Under the pieces are notes generated by a model that was not told the origin of the DNA, searched no databases, and saw only the letters and a list, made by a program, of their open reading frames with translations. Shown here piece by piece: positions 27,959 to 40,776 of a DNA stretch of 64,000 bases. The translations under genes and the position numbers were made by a program. Numbering within the stretch: the stretch's first letter is position 1; each line of letters begins with the position of its first letter. The stretch spans positions 94,251 to 158,250 of the forward strand of contig CAKKQC010000022.1 in NCBI GenBank assembly GCA_919901855.1, in the 5' to 3' direction. This DNA comes from a bacterium (lineage in GTDB: Bacteria > Oederibacteriota > CAKKQC01).

Positions 27959-29274
27959 CGAGTCGCGACGGCCGCACAACTGCACCGGGCAGCCTCCTGA
28001 TTCGGGGCGGCCGCGTGATCGACCCGGCCACGGGGACCGACGGCGTCATGGACGTCCTGCTGTCGGACGGCAAGGTCGCGAAGACCGGGCCCGGACTCGA
28101 CGCGGGCGGCGGGACGATCATCGAAGCCAAGGGTTTGGTCGTGGCCCCGGGATTCGTCGACGTACACGTCCACCTGCGCGAACCGGGGGAGGAGGGCAAG
28201 GAGACGATCGCGACTGGCACGCGCGCGGCCGCGATGGGCGGTGTGACGACCGTGGTCGCGATGCCCAACACCGTCCCACCCATCGACACGCCCGCGATGA
28301 TCGCGTACGTGCTCAGCCGGGCGGCGCAGGACGGCGTCGTGCGCGTCCGTCCGGCCGGATGCATCAGCCACGAGCGCAAGGGCGAAGTCATGGCGGACCT
28401 CGCGGGGCTCAAGGAGGCCGGGGCCGTCGCCTTCTCCGACGACGGGAACAGCGTCATGAACGCTCTCCTGGCCCGGCGGGCCATGATCAACACGCGGATC
28501 CTGAACGTGCCATACGTCGAGCACGCGGAGGACGCCTCGCTCGTCGACGCCGGCGTCATGCACGAGGGGCGGGTCTCGCTCCGGCTGGGCCTGGCGGGCC
28601 GCTCTCCGCTCGCGGAGGATCTCATCGTCGCCCGGGACCTCCTGCTGGCCGAAGCGACGGGGGCGCACCTGCACGTGGCGCACGTCAGTTCCCGGCGGAG
28701 CCTGGAGATGATCCGGGAGGCGAAGGCCAGGGGGGTCCCGGTGACCTGCGAAGCCACCCCGCATCACCTGGTCCTTACGGACGAGGCGGTGGGCGAGTTC
28801 GACACGTCGGCCAAGGTCCTGCCGCCCCTGCGCAGCGAGGAACACCGGCTGGCCCTGATCGCGGCGGTCAAGGACGGGACCGTGGACGTGATCGCCTCCG
28901 ACCATGCGCCGCACGGGCCGCTCGAGAAGGAGGTCGAGTTCGCGCAGGCCGCCTCCGGGATGGTCGGGCTCGAAACCATGCTCCCGCTCGCCCTCGAGGT
29001 CCTCGTCCGGTCGGGCGCGATGGACCTTCCAGGGCTCGTCCGCCTGCTCTCATCGGCGCCGGCCCGGCTGTTCCATCTCGCCGGCGGCACGCTGGCGGCG
29101 GGATCGCCGGCGGACGTCACGGTATTCGATCCCGAGCTCGCGTGGACCGTGGACCCCCGGGCATTCTCGTCCAAGGGCAGGAACACGCCGTTCGCGGGCC
29201 GGAAGGTGCGGGGCCGGGCCGTGGACGTCATCGTGGGCGGACGCATCGTCGTCCGCGACGGCGGGCTGGTGTGA
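27955..29274 (+). CDS. pyrC: Dihydroorotase (type I)
   Basis: Zinc amidohydrolase that closes carbamoyl aspartate to dihydroorotate. The 439-residue protein has the metal site [17 protein letters not shown], the FSDDGNSV segment, [16 protein letters not shown] and ASDHAPHG carrying the catalytic aspartate. The sequence is of the longer class I type found next to pyrB in many bacteria. The GTG start overlaps pyrB by four bases. Confidence 0.95.
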   Translation: MTSRDGRTTAPGSLLIRGGRVIDPATGTDGVMDVLLSDGKVAKTGPGLDAGGGTIIEAKGLVVAPGFVDVHVHLREPGEEGKETIATGTRAAAMGGVTTVVAMPNTVPPIDTPAMIAYVLSRAAQDGVVRVRPAGCISHERKGEVMADLAGLKEAGAVAFSDDGNSVMNALLARRAMINTRILNVPYVEHAEDASLVDAGVMHEGRVSLRLGLAGRSPLAEDLIVARDLLLAEATGAHLHVAHVSSRRSLEMIREAKARGVPVTCEATPHHLVLTDEAVGEFDTSAKVLPPLRSEEHRLALIAAVKDGTVDVIASDHAPHGPLEKEVEFAQAASGMVGLETMLPLALEVLVRSGAMDLPGLVRLLSSAPARLFHLAGGTLAAGSPADVTVFDPELAWTVDPRAFSSKGRNTPFAGRKVRGRAVDVIVGGRIVVRDGGLV

Positions 29275-30469
29275 AGCCGGCCGCGCGCCGTCCCGCCACC
29301 CTGGCGCTCGAGGACGGATCGGTCTTCGGCGGGTTCGCGTTCGGCGCCGCGCGCGACACGTTCGGGGAGGTCGTATTCAACACGAGCCTCTCGGGCTACC
29401 AGGAGATCCTGACCGACCCCTCCTACAAGGGGCAGATGGTGGCCATGACCGTCTCCCACGTCGGCAACTACGGGATCAACCCCGAGGACGGCGAGTCGGC
29501 CGGGATCCACGTCGACGGGTTCATCGTGCGGGAGGCGTGCGCGGACCCCAGCAACTGGCGGAGCCGCGAGAGCCTGCACGCGTACCTCGCGCGGCACGGG
29601 GTCACGGGCATCGAGGGGGTCGATACCCGCGCGCTCGTCATCCTGCTCCGGACGAAGGGCGCCCTGCGCGGCGTGATCGGCACGGGGAAGACCTCGCCGA
29701 CGGCTCTCGTCAAGCGGGCGAAGGCCTCGCCCCGGATCGAGGACCGGGACCTCGTGCAGGAAGTGTCGTGCGGCAAGCCGTACGAATGGACGGAACCCTT
29801 TGCCGATCCGGTCGCCCCCGATCCGTGGACCCCGCCCGGTCATGACGCCCTCCACGCCGTCGTCGTGGACTGCGGCGTGAAGCGCAACATCCTCCGCTCC
29901 CTCGTGAGCCGGGGCTGTCGCGTCACCGTCGTGCCCGCGTTCACGCCCGCGGCCGGGATCCTCGCGCTCCAGCCCGACGGCGTCGTCTTCTCGAACGGCC
30001 CCGGCGACCCCGACCGCCTGCCGCAGATGGTTCAGGTCGTGCGTGACTGCATCGGCAAGGTGCCGGTATTCGGAATCTGTCTCGGCCACCAGCTCGTCGG
30101 CAAGGCGCTCGGGGGAAGGATCTTCAAGTTGAGGTTCGGTCACCACGGAGGCAATCACCCGGTCCGGCACGAGCGGACGGGGAAGGTGGCGATCACGGCC
30201 CAGAACCACAACTTCGCGGTGGATCCCAAGAACCTGGTCCCCGAGGCCGAGGTCACCCATCTCAACCTCAACGACAGGACGGTCGAGGGTCTGCGTCATC
30301 GCACCTTGCCGGTCTTCTCCGTCCAGTACCACCCCGAAGCGGCGCCCGGGCCGCACGATTCCCGGTCGCTCTTCAAGGACTTCGTGACGATGATGCAGGG
30401 CCTCCGGAGGTCCCGGAGTTCCGGCTTCCGCCGTAACTCCGACGGCCTCCCGCAGCGGGAGGCTCCCTG

Positions 30470-30470
<1 letters not shown>
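29271..30470 (+). CDS. carA: Carbamoyl phosphate synthase small (glutaminase) subunit
   Basis: Releases ammonia from glutamine for CarB. The 399-residue protein has the N-terminal [21 protein letters not shown] and HVGNYG, and the glutaminase domain with FSNGPGDP, nucleophile Cys270 in [15 protein letters not shown], and the His/Glu pair in [14 protein letters not shown] 29271 overlaps the pyrC stop. The last 25 residues form an arginine-rich tail beyond the usual end. Confidence 0.96.
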
Positions 30471-33810
<3,340 letters not shown>

Positions 33811-33814
<4 letters not shown>

Positions 33815-34641
33815 CGCCGCCGCCGAGCCGGATCGTCAAGATCGTCTCGAACGAACCCCTGACGGATCCGGAGTTCCGCGAGCTGCAGATCGACGCCGGC
33901 GCCGCGGCGGCGGACGCGAAGCCCGGCCAGTTTGTCCACGTGCGGCTGCCCGGGACCCTGGATCCGCTCCTGCGCCGGCCGTTCAGCGTGGCCGGGGCCG
34001 GGGACGGCCGTCTCACGATCGTCTACAAGCGCGTGGGCGCGCTGACATCCCGGCTCGCGTCGCTCCGCCCCGGGGCCGAACTCGACATGTTCGGACCGCG
34101 CGGTCACGGCTACCGGCTCGAGGGACCGAAGGCCGCGCACGCGATCCTGGCCGGGGGCGGGTACGGCGCCGCCCCGCTCCTGTTCCTCGCCCGGACGCTG
34201 CGCGAGCGCGCGCTGGCCTCCCGGATCACGCTGCTCGTCGGCGCCCGCACGGCGGCGCAGCTCCTCTGGCGGGAACGGGTCGAGGCGGAATCGTCGTGGC
34301 TTGACGCCGGGTTCGCGACCGACGACGGCTCGTACGGCGAGAAGGGGACGGTGCTCGATCTGCTCATGGCCCGCCTGTCCGACCCGGCGGCGGGAGTCCG
34401 CGTCTGCGCGTGCGGTCCGAGCGCGATGCTGGCCGGGCTCGCGCGCATCCGCCCCGGCCTTCCCGCCGAGGTCGCGGCGGAGGGGCACATGGGCTGCGGC
34501 ATGGGCGTGTGCCAGGGGTGCGTCCTGCCGATGGTCCCGGCGGCCGGGGGCCCGGCGCGATACGCGCGGGTCTGCCACGAGGGGCCGGTCTTCGACGTCC
34601 ACGCGATCGACTGGGCGGCGGTGAAGGCGGCGCGGCTGTGA
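33811..34641 (+). CDS. pyrK: Dihydroorotate dehydrogenase electron-transfer subunit
   Basis: FAD- and [2Fe-2S]-containing partner of class 1B PyrD that passes electrons to NAD. The 276-residue chain has the flavin-binding [20 protein letters not shown], the NAD-binding [26 protein letters not shown] and the cluster-binding cysteines in [13 protein letters not shown] with a fourth in RVCHEGPVF. It overlaps carB by four bases and precedes pyrD, the usual pair. Confidence 0.94.
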
Positions 34642-35552
34642 CGCCGGACCTGTCGGTCCGGATCGGATCTCTGGACCTGGCGACCCCCGTCCTGGTCTCG
34701 TCGGGCACCTTTGGATACGCCTCCGAGTTCTCGGAGCTCGTCGATCTCGGGGGGCTCGGCGCGATCGTGGTCAAGAGCATCACGCTTGCTCCGCGCGAGG
34801 GGAACAAGCCGCCGCGCATCGCCGAGACGCCGGCCGGGATGCTCAACTCAATCGGCCTCCAGAACGTGGGCGTGGACGCGTTCATCGCGGAGAAGCTCCC
34901 GTTCCTGAGGACGCTGCCGGTCCCCGTCATCGCGAACGTCGCGGGGACCACGATGGAGGAGTACGAGGCCGTGTGCGGGAAGCTGGCCGGCCGCGAGGGG
35001 ATCGCGGGCGTCGAGCTCAACATCTCGTGCCCGAACGTCCGGCACGGGGGAATGGAGTTCGGCACGAACCCGGCGGCCGCGGAGGAGATCACGCGGCGGT
35101 GCCGCCCGCTCGTGCCGGGGCCCCTGATCGTCAAGCTTTCGCCGAACGTGACCGACATCGCCGCGATCGCGCGGGCCGCGGAATCCGGCGGCGCGGACGC
35201 GGTGTCGCTCGTGAACACGTTCCTGGGGGCGGCTATCAACGTCGAGACGCGCACCCCCAGGCTCTCGACCGTGTTCGGCGGGCTCTCGGGGCCCGCCATC
35301 CGGCCCTTGGCGGTCCGGTGCGTCTGGCAGGTGGCGGGCGCGGTGAAGATTCCCATAATCGGCATGGGCGGCATCGTGACGGGGGAGGATGCGGCGGAGT
35401 TCATCCTCGCGGGCGCGACCGCGGTGTCGGTCGGCACCGCCAGCTTCCTCGATCCCGCGGCGGCCCTCGCGGTAACGGCGGGTCTGCGACAATATCTTGT
35501 GCGCCAGAACTGTCCCTCCCTCCGGGATCTCATCGGTGCCGCGCGTGCGTAG
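34638..35552 (+). CDS. pyrD: Dihydroorotate dehydrogenase, class 1B catalytic subunit
   Basis: FMN enzyme oxidising dihydroorotate to orotate in the cytoplasm, with electrons leaving through PyrK. The 304-residue protein shows SSGTFGYASEF, TPAGMLNSIGLQN, the catalytic Cys131 in GVELNISCPNV (cysteine as base marks class 1), SLVNTFLG and GMGGIVTGEDAAEFILAGA. GTG 34638 overlaps the pyrK stop by four bases. Confidence 0.95.
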   Translation: MTPDLSVRIGSLDLATPVLVSSGTFGYASEFSELVDLGGLGAIVVKSITLAPREGNKPPRIAETPAGMLNSIGLQNVGVDAFIAEKLPFLRTLPVPVIANVAGTTMEEYEAVCGKLAGREGIAGVELNISCPNVRHGGMEFGTNPAAAEEITRRCRPLVPGPLIVKLSPNVTDIAAIARAAESGGADAVSLVNTFLGAAINVETRTPRLSTVFGGLSGPAIRPLAVRCVWQVAGAVKIPIIGMGGIVTGEDAAEFILAGATAVSVGTASFLDPAAALAVTAGLRQYLVRQNCPSLRDLIGAARA

Positions 35553-35949
35553 GTTCGTATTCCTTGCCGCGGCCGCCGGCTTCCTGCTGGCCGGGTGCGT
35601 GGCCCCCGGAGGCCGCCACGGCGTGGTCGCCGGGCCGCGCGGGTACGTGGAGGTCGGTCTGGCGTCGTGGTACGGCATGGACCGCGGCCGGGTGAAGGAA
35701 CACGGCGGCGCGACCGCCTCCGGGCGGCCGTTCGACCAGAACGCGCTCACGGCGGCGCACAAGACCCTGCCGCTGGGTTCCCGGGTGAAGGTGACGAACC
35801 TCGAGAACGGGCGCACCCTCGTGGTCGTGATCAACGACCGCGGACCCTATATCAGCGGCCGAATTATCGACATGACGCTCCGGGGGGCCCGGATCCTCGG
35901 GTTCAAGGAAGCGGGGACCGCAAAGGTGCGCATCGAGGCGTTACCATGA
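35536..35949 (+). CDS. rlpA: RlpA-like double-psi beta-barrel lipoprotein
   Basis: A short signal with lipobox (FLAAAAGFLLAGC) is followed by the RlpA domain: GLASWYGMDRG, HGGATASGRPFDQNALTAAHKTLPLGSRVKVTNLENGRTLVVVINDRGPYISGRIIDMTLRGARILGF. RlpA proteins are septal or outer-membrane lytic transglycosylase-related lipoproteins. There is no SPOR domain. The GTG at 35536 overlaps pyrD; GTG 35545 is an alternative. It is out of place among pyr genes, and its stop overlaps pyrF by four bases, so it is part of the operon. Confidence 0.88.
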   Translation: MPRVRRFVFLAAAAGFLLAGCVAPGGRHGVVAGPRGYVEVGLASWYGMDRGRVKEHGGATASGRPFDQNALTAAHKTLPLGSRVKVTNLENGRTLVVVINDRGPYISGRIIDMTLRGARILGFKEAGTAKVRIEALP

Positions 35950-36653
35950 AGCGGATGGCCGGAGAACGCCTGATCCTAGCCCTCGACGTGGAACCGCCCG
36001 AGAAGGCCCTCGGTCTCGCGCGGCGGCTCGCGCCGTACGTGGGGACGTTCAAGATCGGCCCCGCGCTCGTGCTGGCGGGCGGCCCCGCGTTCCTCGACAC
36101 CATCAAGGCGCTGGGCAAGGCGCTCTTCCTCGACCTCAAGCTCTACGACATCCCCGAGACCGTCGCCCGCACGACGCGGCAGGCCGCGGCCTCGGGCGCG
36201 GACTTCCTCACGATCCACGTCGCCGGCGGCGCGCGCATGATCGGCGCGGCGCGCGAAGCCGCCGGAGACCGCGTCAAGCTGCTGGGCGTGACCGTGCTCA
36301 CCTCGTTCAACCAGGACGAGCTCGAACGCGAGTGGCGGATGGAGGAGCCGATCGCCGACCGCGTCGTCTTCTGGGCGAAGCTCGCGACCGAGAGCGGCGC
36401 CCACGGGGTCGTGTGCTCGCCGCTCGAGCTCCCCTGGATCCGGGAGATGCTCGGACCCAAGATCCTGACCGTCGTGCCGGGCATCCGGCCGGGCGGCGGC
36501 GCCGGGGACGACCAGCGCCGGACACTGCCGGCGAAGGACGCGATCCGGCTCGGGGCGGACTTCCTCGTGGTCGGGCGTCCGATCGTCGCGGCGGACAGCC
36601 CGGAAGCGGCGGCCGAGGCGTTCGGGCGCGAGATCGCGGAGGGCGGGGGATGA
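35946..36653 (+). CDS. pyrF: Orotidine 5'-phosphate decarboxylase
   Basis: Last step to UMP. The 235-residue TIM barrel has LILALDVEPPEKAL, FKIGPALV, the catalytic FLDLKLYDIPETVARTTR with the D-K-x-x-D array, and the phosphate-binding VPGIRPGGGAGDDQRR and VVGRPIVAADSPEAAA. It begins with ATGA overlap to rlpA and ends with ATGA overlap to pyrE. Confidence 0.96.
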   Translation: MKRMAGERLILALDVEPPEKALGLARRLAPYVGTFKIGPALVLAGGPAFLDTIKALGKALFLDLKLYDIPETVARTTRQAAASGADFLTIHVAGGARMIGAAREAAGDRVKLLGVTVLTSFNQDELEREWRMEEPIADRVVFWAKLATESGAHGVVCSPLELPWIREMLGPKILTVVPGIRPGGGAGDDQRRTLPAKDAIRLGADFLVVGRPIVAADSPEAAAEAFGREIAEGGG

Positions 36654-37240
36654 CCCCGGAGGAAGTCACCGCGATCTACGAAGGGTCGGGGGCCCTGCTG
36701 TCCGGCCACTTCCAGCTCACGAGCGGGCTGCACGCGGAGCGGTACCTCCAGTCCGCGCTGGCGCTCCGGGACCCGCAGAGCGCCGAGCGTCTCGGCGCCG
36801 CGGTGGCGGAGAAGTTCGCCGGCCAGGGGGCGACCCTCGTCGTCGGCCCCGCGCTGGGCGCCATGATCCTGGCCCACGAGGTGGCGCGCGCCCTGCGCGT
36901 GCCCATGGTGTTCACCGAGCGCGACCCCGACACGAGGAAGATGACCCTGCGCCGGGGCTTCGTCGTGTCGCCCGCGGACCGCGTCGTCGTGGTCGAGGAC
37001 GTCGTGACGACGGGCGGCTCCGTCGCCGAGGCGGGCTCGATCGCGGCGGCGGCCGGGGCGAGGATTCTCGGGTACGGGTGCATCGCGGATCGGACGAGCG
37101 GACGCAAGGTTCCGTGGTCCGAGCCGTTCGTGTCGCTGATGACCATGGAACTGCGGACGTGGAAGCCCGCGGAGTGTCCCCTCTGCGCGGCGGGGGGAAC
37201 CGCGGTGAAGCCGGGCAGCCGGCCGAAGGGGGGAGCCTAG
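36650..37240 (+). CDS. pyrE: Orotate phosphoribosyltransferase
   Basis: Adds PRPP to orotate. The 196-residue protein has FQLTSGLHAERYLQSA, VVGPALGAMILAHEVARAL, FTERDPDTRKMTLRRGF and the PRPP motif VVVVEDVVTTGGSVAEA. The C-terminus has CPLCAAG, a small cysteine pair also seen in some orotate phosphoribosyltransferases. The order pyrF before pyrE closes the UMP operon; the next gene starts directly after the TAG. Confidence 0.95.
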   Translation: MTPEEVTAIYEGSGALLSGHFQLTSGLHAERYLQSALALRDPQSAERLGAAVAEKFAGQGATLVVGPALGAMILAHEVARALRVPMVFTERDPDTRKMTLRRGFVVSPADRVVVVEDVVTTGGSVAEAGSIAAAAGARILGYGCIADRTSGRKVPWSEPFVSLMTMELRTWKPAECPLCAAGGTAVKPGSRPKGGA

Positions 37241-38272
37241 ATGGCGCTCGGAGACGGACGGATCAGGATCGCGATCGCGGGGTGCGGGCGGTGGGGTGTC
37301 AACTACGTCCGCGCGTACCTGGCCATGGACGGCGTCGAGCTGGTCGGGGTCTCCGACCCCGACGCGAACGCGGTGAAGAGGATCTCGCGCCTGCTGGGGA
37401 ACATGCCCGCCTACGCGGACTGGCGCGTGATGCTCAAGGAGCTGAATCCCGAGGCCATGGTGGTCGCGACCCCGGCTTCGCTGCACTACGGCGTCGTGTC
37501 GGGCGCGCTGGAGCGCGGCCTCCACGTCCTCGTCGAGAAGCCGCTCACGAACGACTCCCGGAAGGCGGCCGCCCTCGTCAAGCTCGCGGAGAAGCGGCAG
37601 CGCATCCTGATGGTGGGCCACATCTTCCACTACCACCGGGCGGTCGAGCGGCTCGAGGCGATGATCGCGGGCGGCGAGCTCGGGGCCATCCGGTACATGT
37701 ACTCGGTGCGGACGAACCTCGGCCCCATCCGCAAGGACGTGAACGTCCTCTGGGACCTCGCCGCGCACGACGTCGCGATCCTCCTGCTTCTCGCCAAGGA
37801 CGCGCCGGCGGAGGTGACCGCCTCCGGCCAGAGCTACCTGCGGGGCGGCATCGCGGACGTCGCCTTCGGGACCCTGTACTTCCAGAAGCGCCGCACGATC
37901 GGCCATTTCCAGGTCTCGTGGCTCGACCCCCACAAGGTGCGCCAGCTCACGATCATCGGCTCCCGACGGATGGCCGAGTTCGACGACATCAACACGCAGG
38001 AGCCGCTCCGCATCTACGACCGGGGCGTGGACCGGGAGAAGCACTTCAGCGACTTCGGCGAGTTCCAGCTCCAGCTCCGGGACGGCGACATCCACATCCC
38101 GCGGGTCGCGGTCGAGGAGCCGCTTCGGGTCGAGTGCGCGCACTTCGTCGAGTGCGTCAGGTCCGGCAAGACGCCGCGCACCGACGGCCGGTTCGGCCTC
38201 GCGGTGGTCAAGGTGCTCGAGGCGCTCGACGAGTCCCTGCGGCACCGCGGCCGCCCGGTGAAGGTCCGCTGA
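37241..38272 (+). CDS. Gfo/Idh/MocA oxidoreductase, WbpB/WlbA-like sugar-nucleotide 3-dehydrogenase
   Basis: A 343-residue NAD-dependent dehydrogenase: Rossmann motif IAGCGRWGVNYVRAY, ATPASLHYG, VLVEKPLTNDSRKA with the conserved EKP, and HIFHYHRAVERLE. The next two genes look like an acetyltransferase and a PLP aminotransferase, the same trio (WbpB, WbpD, WbpE) that makes UDP-2,3-diacetamido-uronic acid from UDP-N-acetylglucosaminuronate. The specific substrate is inferred from that context. It directly follows pyrE (TAG then ATG). Confidence 0.75.
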   Translation: MALGDGRIRIAIAGCGRWGVNYVRAYLAMDGVELVGVSDPDANAVKRISRLLGNMPAYADWRVMLKELNPEAMVVATPASLHYGVVSGALERGLHVLVEKPLTNDSRKAAALVKLAEKRQRILMVGHIFHYHRAVERLEAMIAGGELGAIRYMYSVRTNLGPIRKDVNVLWDLAAHDVAILLLLAKDAPAEVTASGQSYLRGGIADVAFGTLYFQKRRTIGHFQVSWLDPHKVRQLTIIGSRRMAEFDDINTQEPLRIYDRGVDREKHFSDFGEFQLQLRDGDIHIPRVAVEEPLRVECAHFVECVRSGKTPRTDGRFGLAVVKVLEALDESLRHRGRPVKVR

Positions 38273-38937
38273 GCCGGCTCCGCCTGCCGAAGGGCGTCCG
38301 GGTCGGTCCCGGATCCGTCATTGCGCCCGGTGCCGTCATGGGGGAGGCGACCGGCCGGGATATCCCCGACCGCACGCTCACGATCGGGTCTGGCGCGAGA
38401 ATCCGTTCCGGCACGATCCTGTACCTCGGGTCGCGAATCGGCAAGGGGTTCGAGACCGGGCACTACACGATCGTGCGGGAGGAGAACGAGATCGGGGACG
38501 ACGTCCAGATCTGGAGCCACACGGTCGTCGACTACGGGTGCACGCTGGGGGCGAAGGTCCACCTGCACAGCAACATCTACGTGGCGCAGTACACGATCCT
38601 CGAGGAAGGCGTGTTCATGGCCCCCGGGTGCGTCCTGCTCAACGACCCCCATCCCGGGTGCGGGTTCTCGCGCCAGTGCATGCGGGGACCCCATATCGGG
38701 AAGAACGCCGTGATCGGCGGGGGATGCACGATCCTGCCCATGCTCACGATCGGGGCCGGAGCGATCATCGGCGGCGGGTCGGTCGTGACCAGGGACATCC
38801 CGGCGGGGGCCGTGGCGTACGGCGTCCCCGCGCGCGTGAAGGCCAAGCGGGAGGATCTCGAGTGCTGGACCGGGCATACGGTGATGGCCTACCCGGACCT
38901 TGAGGCCGTCCTCCGGAAGAAGCGTCGCAAGCGATGA
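38269..38937 (+). CDS. Left-handed beta-helix acyltransferase, WbpD/WlbB-like
   Basis: A hexapeptide-repeat protein: VRVGPGSVIAPGAVMG, IGSGARIRSGTILYLGSRIG, IGDDVQIWSHTVVDYG, and the later IGKNAVIGGGCTILPMLTIGAGAIIGGGSVVTRDIPAGAVAYGVPARVKA. It would acetylate the 3-amino group made by the neighbouring aminotransferase. The frame has no ATG, GTG or TTG near its beginning. CTG 38269 overlaps the previous TGA by three bases; ATG 38338 would cut off the first repeats. I therefore prefer the CTG, giving 222 residues. Confidence 0.72.
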   Translation: MSRLRLPKGVRVGPGSVIAPGAVMGEATGRDIPDRTLTIGSGARIRSGTILYLGSRIGKGFETGHYTIVREENEIGDDVQIWSHTVVDYGCTLGAKVHLHSNIYVAQYTILEEGVFMAPGCVLLNDPHPGCGFSRQCMRGPHIGKNAVIGGGCTILPMLTIGAGAIIGGGSVVTRDIPAGAVAYGVPARVKAKREDLECWTGHTVMAYPDLEAVLRKKRRKR

Positions 38938-40064
38938 GCGAGACGCTGATCAGACTCGTGGATATGGGCCGCATCAACGGCCCCATCCGGGCCGGGATCG
39001 ATGCCGCCATGAAGGCGGTCATCGACCGGGGGTCGTTCATCCTCGGCCCCGAAGTCCGGGAGTTCGAGGCGGATTTCGCCGCCTATTGCGGTGCGAGGCG
39101 CTCGGTCGGGCTCGACAACGGGACGTCGGCGCTGGAGCTTGCGCTCAGGGCGTTCGGGGTCGGGCCGGGCGACGAGGTGATCGTGCCCGCCATGACCTTC
39201 GTGGCCACGGCCTCCTCGGTCCTCATGGTCGGCGCACGGCCGGTGCTGGTCGACGCCGATCCCGCCACCTACTGCCTGGACATTCCGAAGGCGCTGGCAA
39301 AGCTGACGCCGAAGACGAAGGCCGTGATCCCGGTGCATCTCTACGGATACCCGGCGCCCATCGGGCCCCTGGTCGAAGCGGGGCGGGGGAAGTTCCGCGT
39401 CCTCGAGGACTGCTGCCAGGGTCACGGGGCGAAGCTGGGGGGGAAGCGCGTGGGGTCGATCGGCGACGCCGCCGCGTTCAGCTTTTACCCGGCGAAGAAC
39501 ATCGGGTGCTTCGGGGACGGCGGGATGACGGTGACCAGCGACGACGCCATCGCGGACAAGGTCGCGATGCTGCGCAACTACGGGCAGGCGAAGCTCTACG
39601 AGCACCTGTACCTCGCTTACAACCGCCGGCTGGATACGGTCCAGGCCGCCGTCCTCAAGGTCAAACTCCCGCACCTCAATGCGTGGAACGACGCGCGCCG
39701 CGCGACGGCGCGGCTCTACCGGCAGGCGCTCGCGGGCACGTCGCTCGTCCTGCCGCCCGACTGCCCCGGCGCCGGAGCGGCGGGCGCGGATGAGCACGTG
39801 TACTACATGTTCGTGGTCCGGTCGAAGCGCCGCGACGAACTTGCGGCCGCCCTGAAGGCGAAGAACATCGAGTCCGGAATCCACTACCCGTTCCCCCTGC
39901 ACCTCCTCCCGGTCTTCCAGGACCTCGGTCACCGGGCCGGGGACTTTCCGGTGGCCGAGGGGTTGGCGCGCGAGGCGCTGTCGCTCCCGATCTTCCCCGG
40001 CATCACGGAGGGCGAGATCGCGCGGGTCGCGGACGCGGTGAAGGCGTTCGAGCGGGGAGCCTGA
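38934..40064 (+). CDS. DegT/DnrJ/EryC1/StrS aminotransferase, WbpE/WlbC-like
   Basis: PLP-dependent sugar aminotransferase of 376 residues. LDNGTSALELALRA, PAMTFVATASSVLMVGARPVLVDAD, VIPVHLYGYPAPI and LEDCCQGHGAKLGGKRVGSIGDAAAFSFYPAKNIGCFGDGGM contain the usual cofactor contacts, with Lys188 forming the Schiff base. IESGIHYPFPLHLLPVF near the C-terminus is also typical. It overlaps the acetyltransferase gene by four bases. It most likely aminates the 3-keto sugar nucleotide from the WbpB-like enzyme. Confidence 0.85.
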   Translation: MSETLIRLVDMGRINGPIRAGIDAAMKAVIDRGSFILGPEVREFEADFAAYCGARRSVGLDNGTSALELALRAFGVGPGDEVIVPAMTFVATASSVLMVGARPVLVDADPATYCLDIPKALAKLTPKTKAVIPVHLYGYPAPIGPLVEAGRGKFRVLEDCCQGHGAKLGGKRVGSIGDAAAFSFYPAKNIGCFGDGGMTVTSDDAIADKVAMLRNYGQAKLYEHLYLAYNRRLDTVQAAVLKVKLPHLNAWNDARRATARLYRQALAGTSLVLPPDCPGAGAAGADEHVYYMFVVRSKRRDELAAALKAKNIESGIHYPFPLHLLPVFQDLGHRAGDFPVAEGLAREALSLPIFPGITEGEIARVADAVKAFERGA

Positions 40065-40071
40065 GTCCCAA

Positions 40072-40770
40072 GTGAGAACCGCCGTCGTCCTGCCCGCCCT
40101 CAACGAGGCTCATGTCATCGCGCGGGTCGTCGGCGCCGCAAAGCGGCGCGCCGAAGTCGACGCCGTGTACCTCGTCGACGACGGCTCCACCGACGGGACC
40201 GCGCGCGTCGCCCGCCGCGCGGGCGCCCGCGTCATCGTCCATCCGCACAACCGCGGTGTCGGGGCCGCGCTGCGCACGGGATTCCGCGCGGCGGCGGGGG
40301 CCGGATTCGACACGATCGTGGTCATGGGGGCGGACGACCAAGACAACGCGGGCGAGATCCCGCGGCTGCTCGCCAAGCTCGATGCCGGCTACGACTTCGT
40401 CCAGGGGTCCCGGTGGCTCGCGCAGGGGCGGGTCGTAAACATCCCCCTGTTCCGTCGCGTGACGACGATCGTCTACTCGATCATCTTTACCGTCCTGACC
40501 GGCCACCGGATTACGGACGGCACCAACGGCTTCCGCGCGTTCCGGACGCGCGTCCTGCGCGGTATTGCCCTCGACCAGGGCTGGCTCGACACCTACGAGC
40601 TCGAGCCATATCTCTACTGGCACGTGATCCGGCGCGGCTACCGGGTGGGCGAGGCCCCGGTCACCAAGCGCTACCCGCGTTCCGGGCGTTACACGAAGAT
40701 GAAGCCGTTCCGGGACTGGTGGCGCATTCTGCGTCCGCTCATTCTGCTGACCCTGCGCCTGCGCCGGTAG
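40072..40770 (+). CDS. Family 2 glycosyltransferase (dolichol-phosphate-mannose-synthase-like)
   Basis: A 232-residue GT-A enzyme. AVVLPALNEAHVIARVV, YLVDDGSTDGTARVA, HNRGVGAALRTGFRAA and the metal-binding VMGADDQDNAGEIPRLL are standard GT2 features, followed by VQGSRWLAQG and GTNGFRAFR. The sequence has no clear membrane anchor apart from weak hydrophobic stretches. GTG 40072 is used; no strong ribosome site. Likely transfers a sugar to a lipid phosphate carrier in the glycan pathway. Confidence 0.8.
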   Translation: MRTAVVLPALNEAHVIARVVGAAKRRAEVDAVYLVDDGSTDGTARVARRAGARVIVHPHNRGVGAALRTGFRAAAGAGFDTIVVMGADDQDNAGEIPRLLAKLDAGYDFVQGSRWLAQGRVVNIPLFRRVTTIVYSIIFTVLTGHRITDGTNGFRAFRTRVLRGIALDQGWLDTYELEPYLYWHVIRRGYRVGEAPVTKRYPRSGRYTKMKPFRDWWRILRPLILLTLRLRR

Positions 40771-40776
40771 GCGGGC

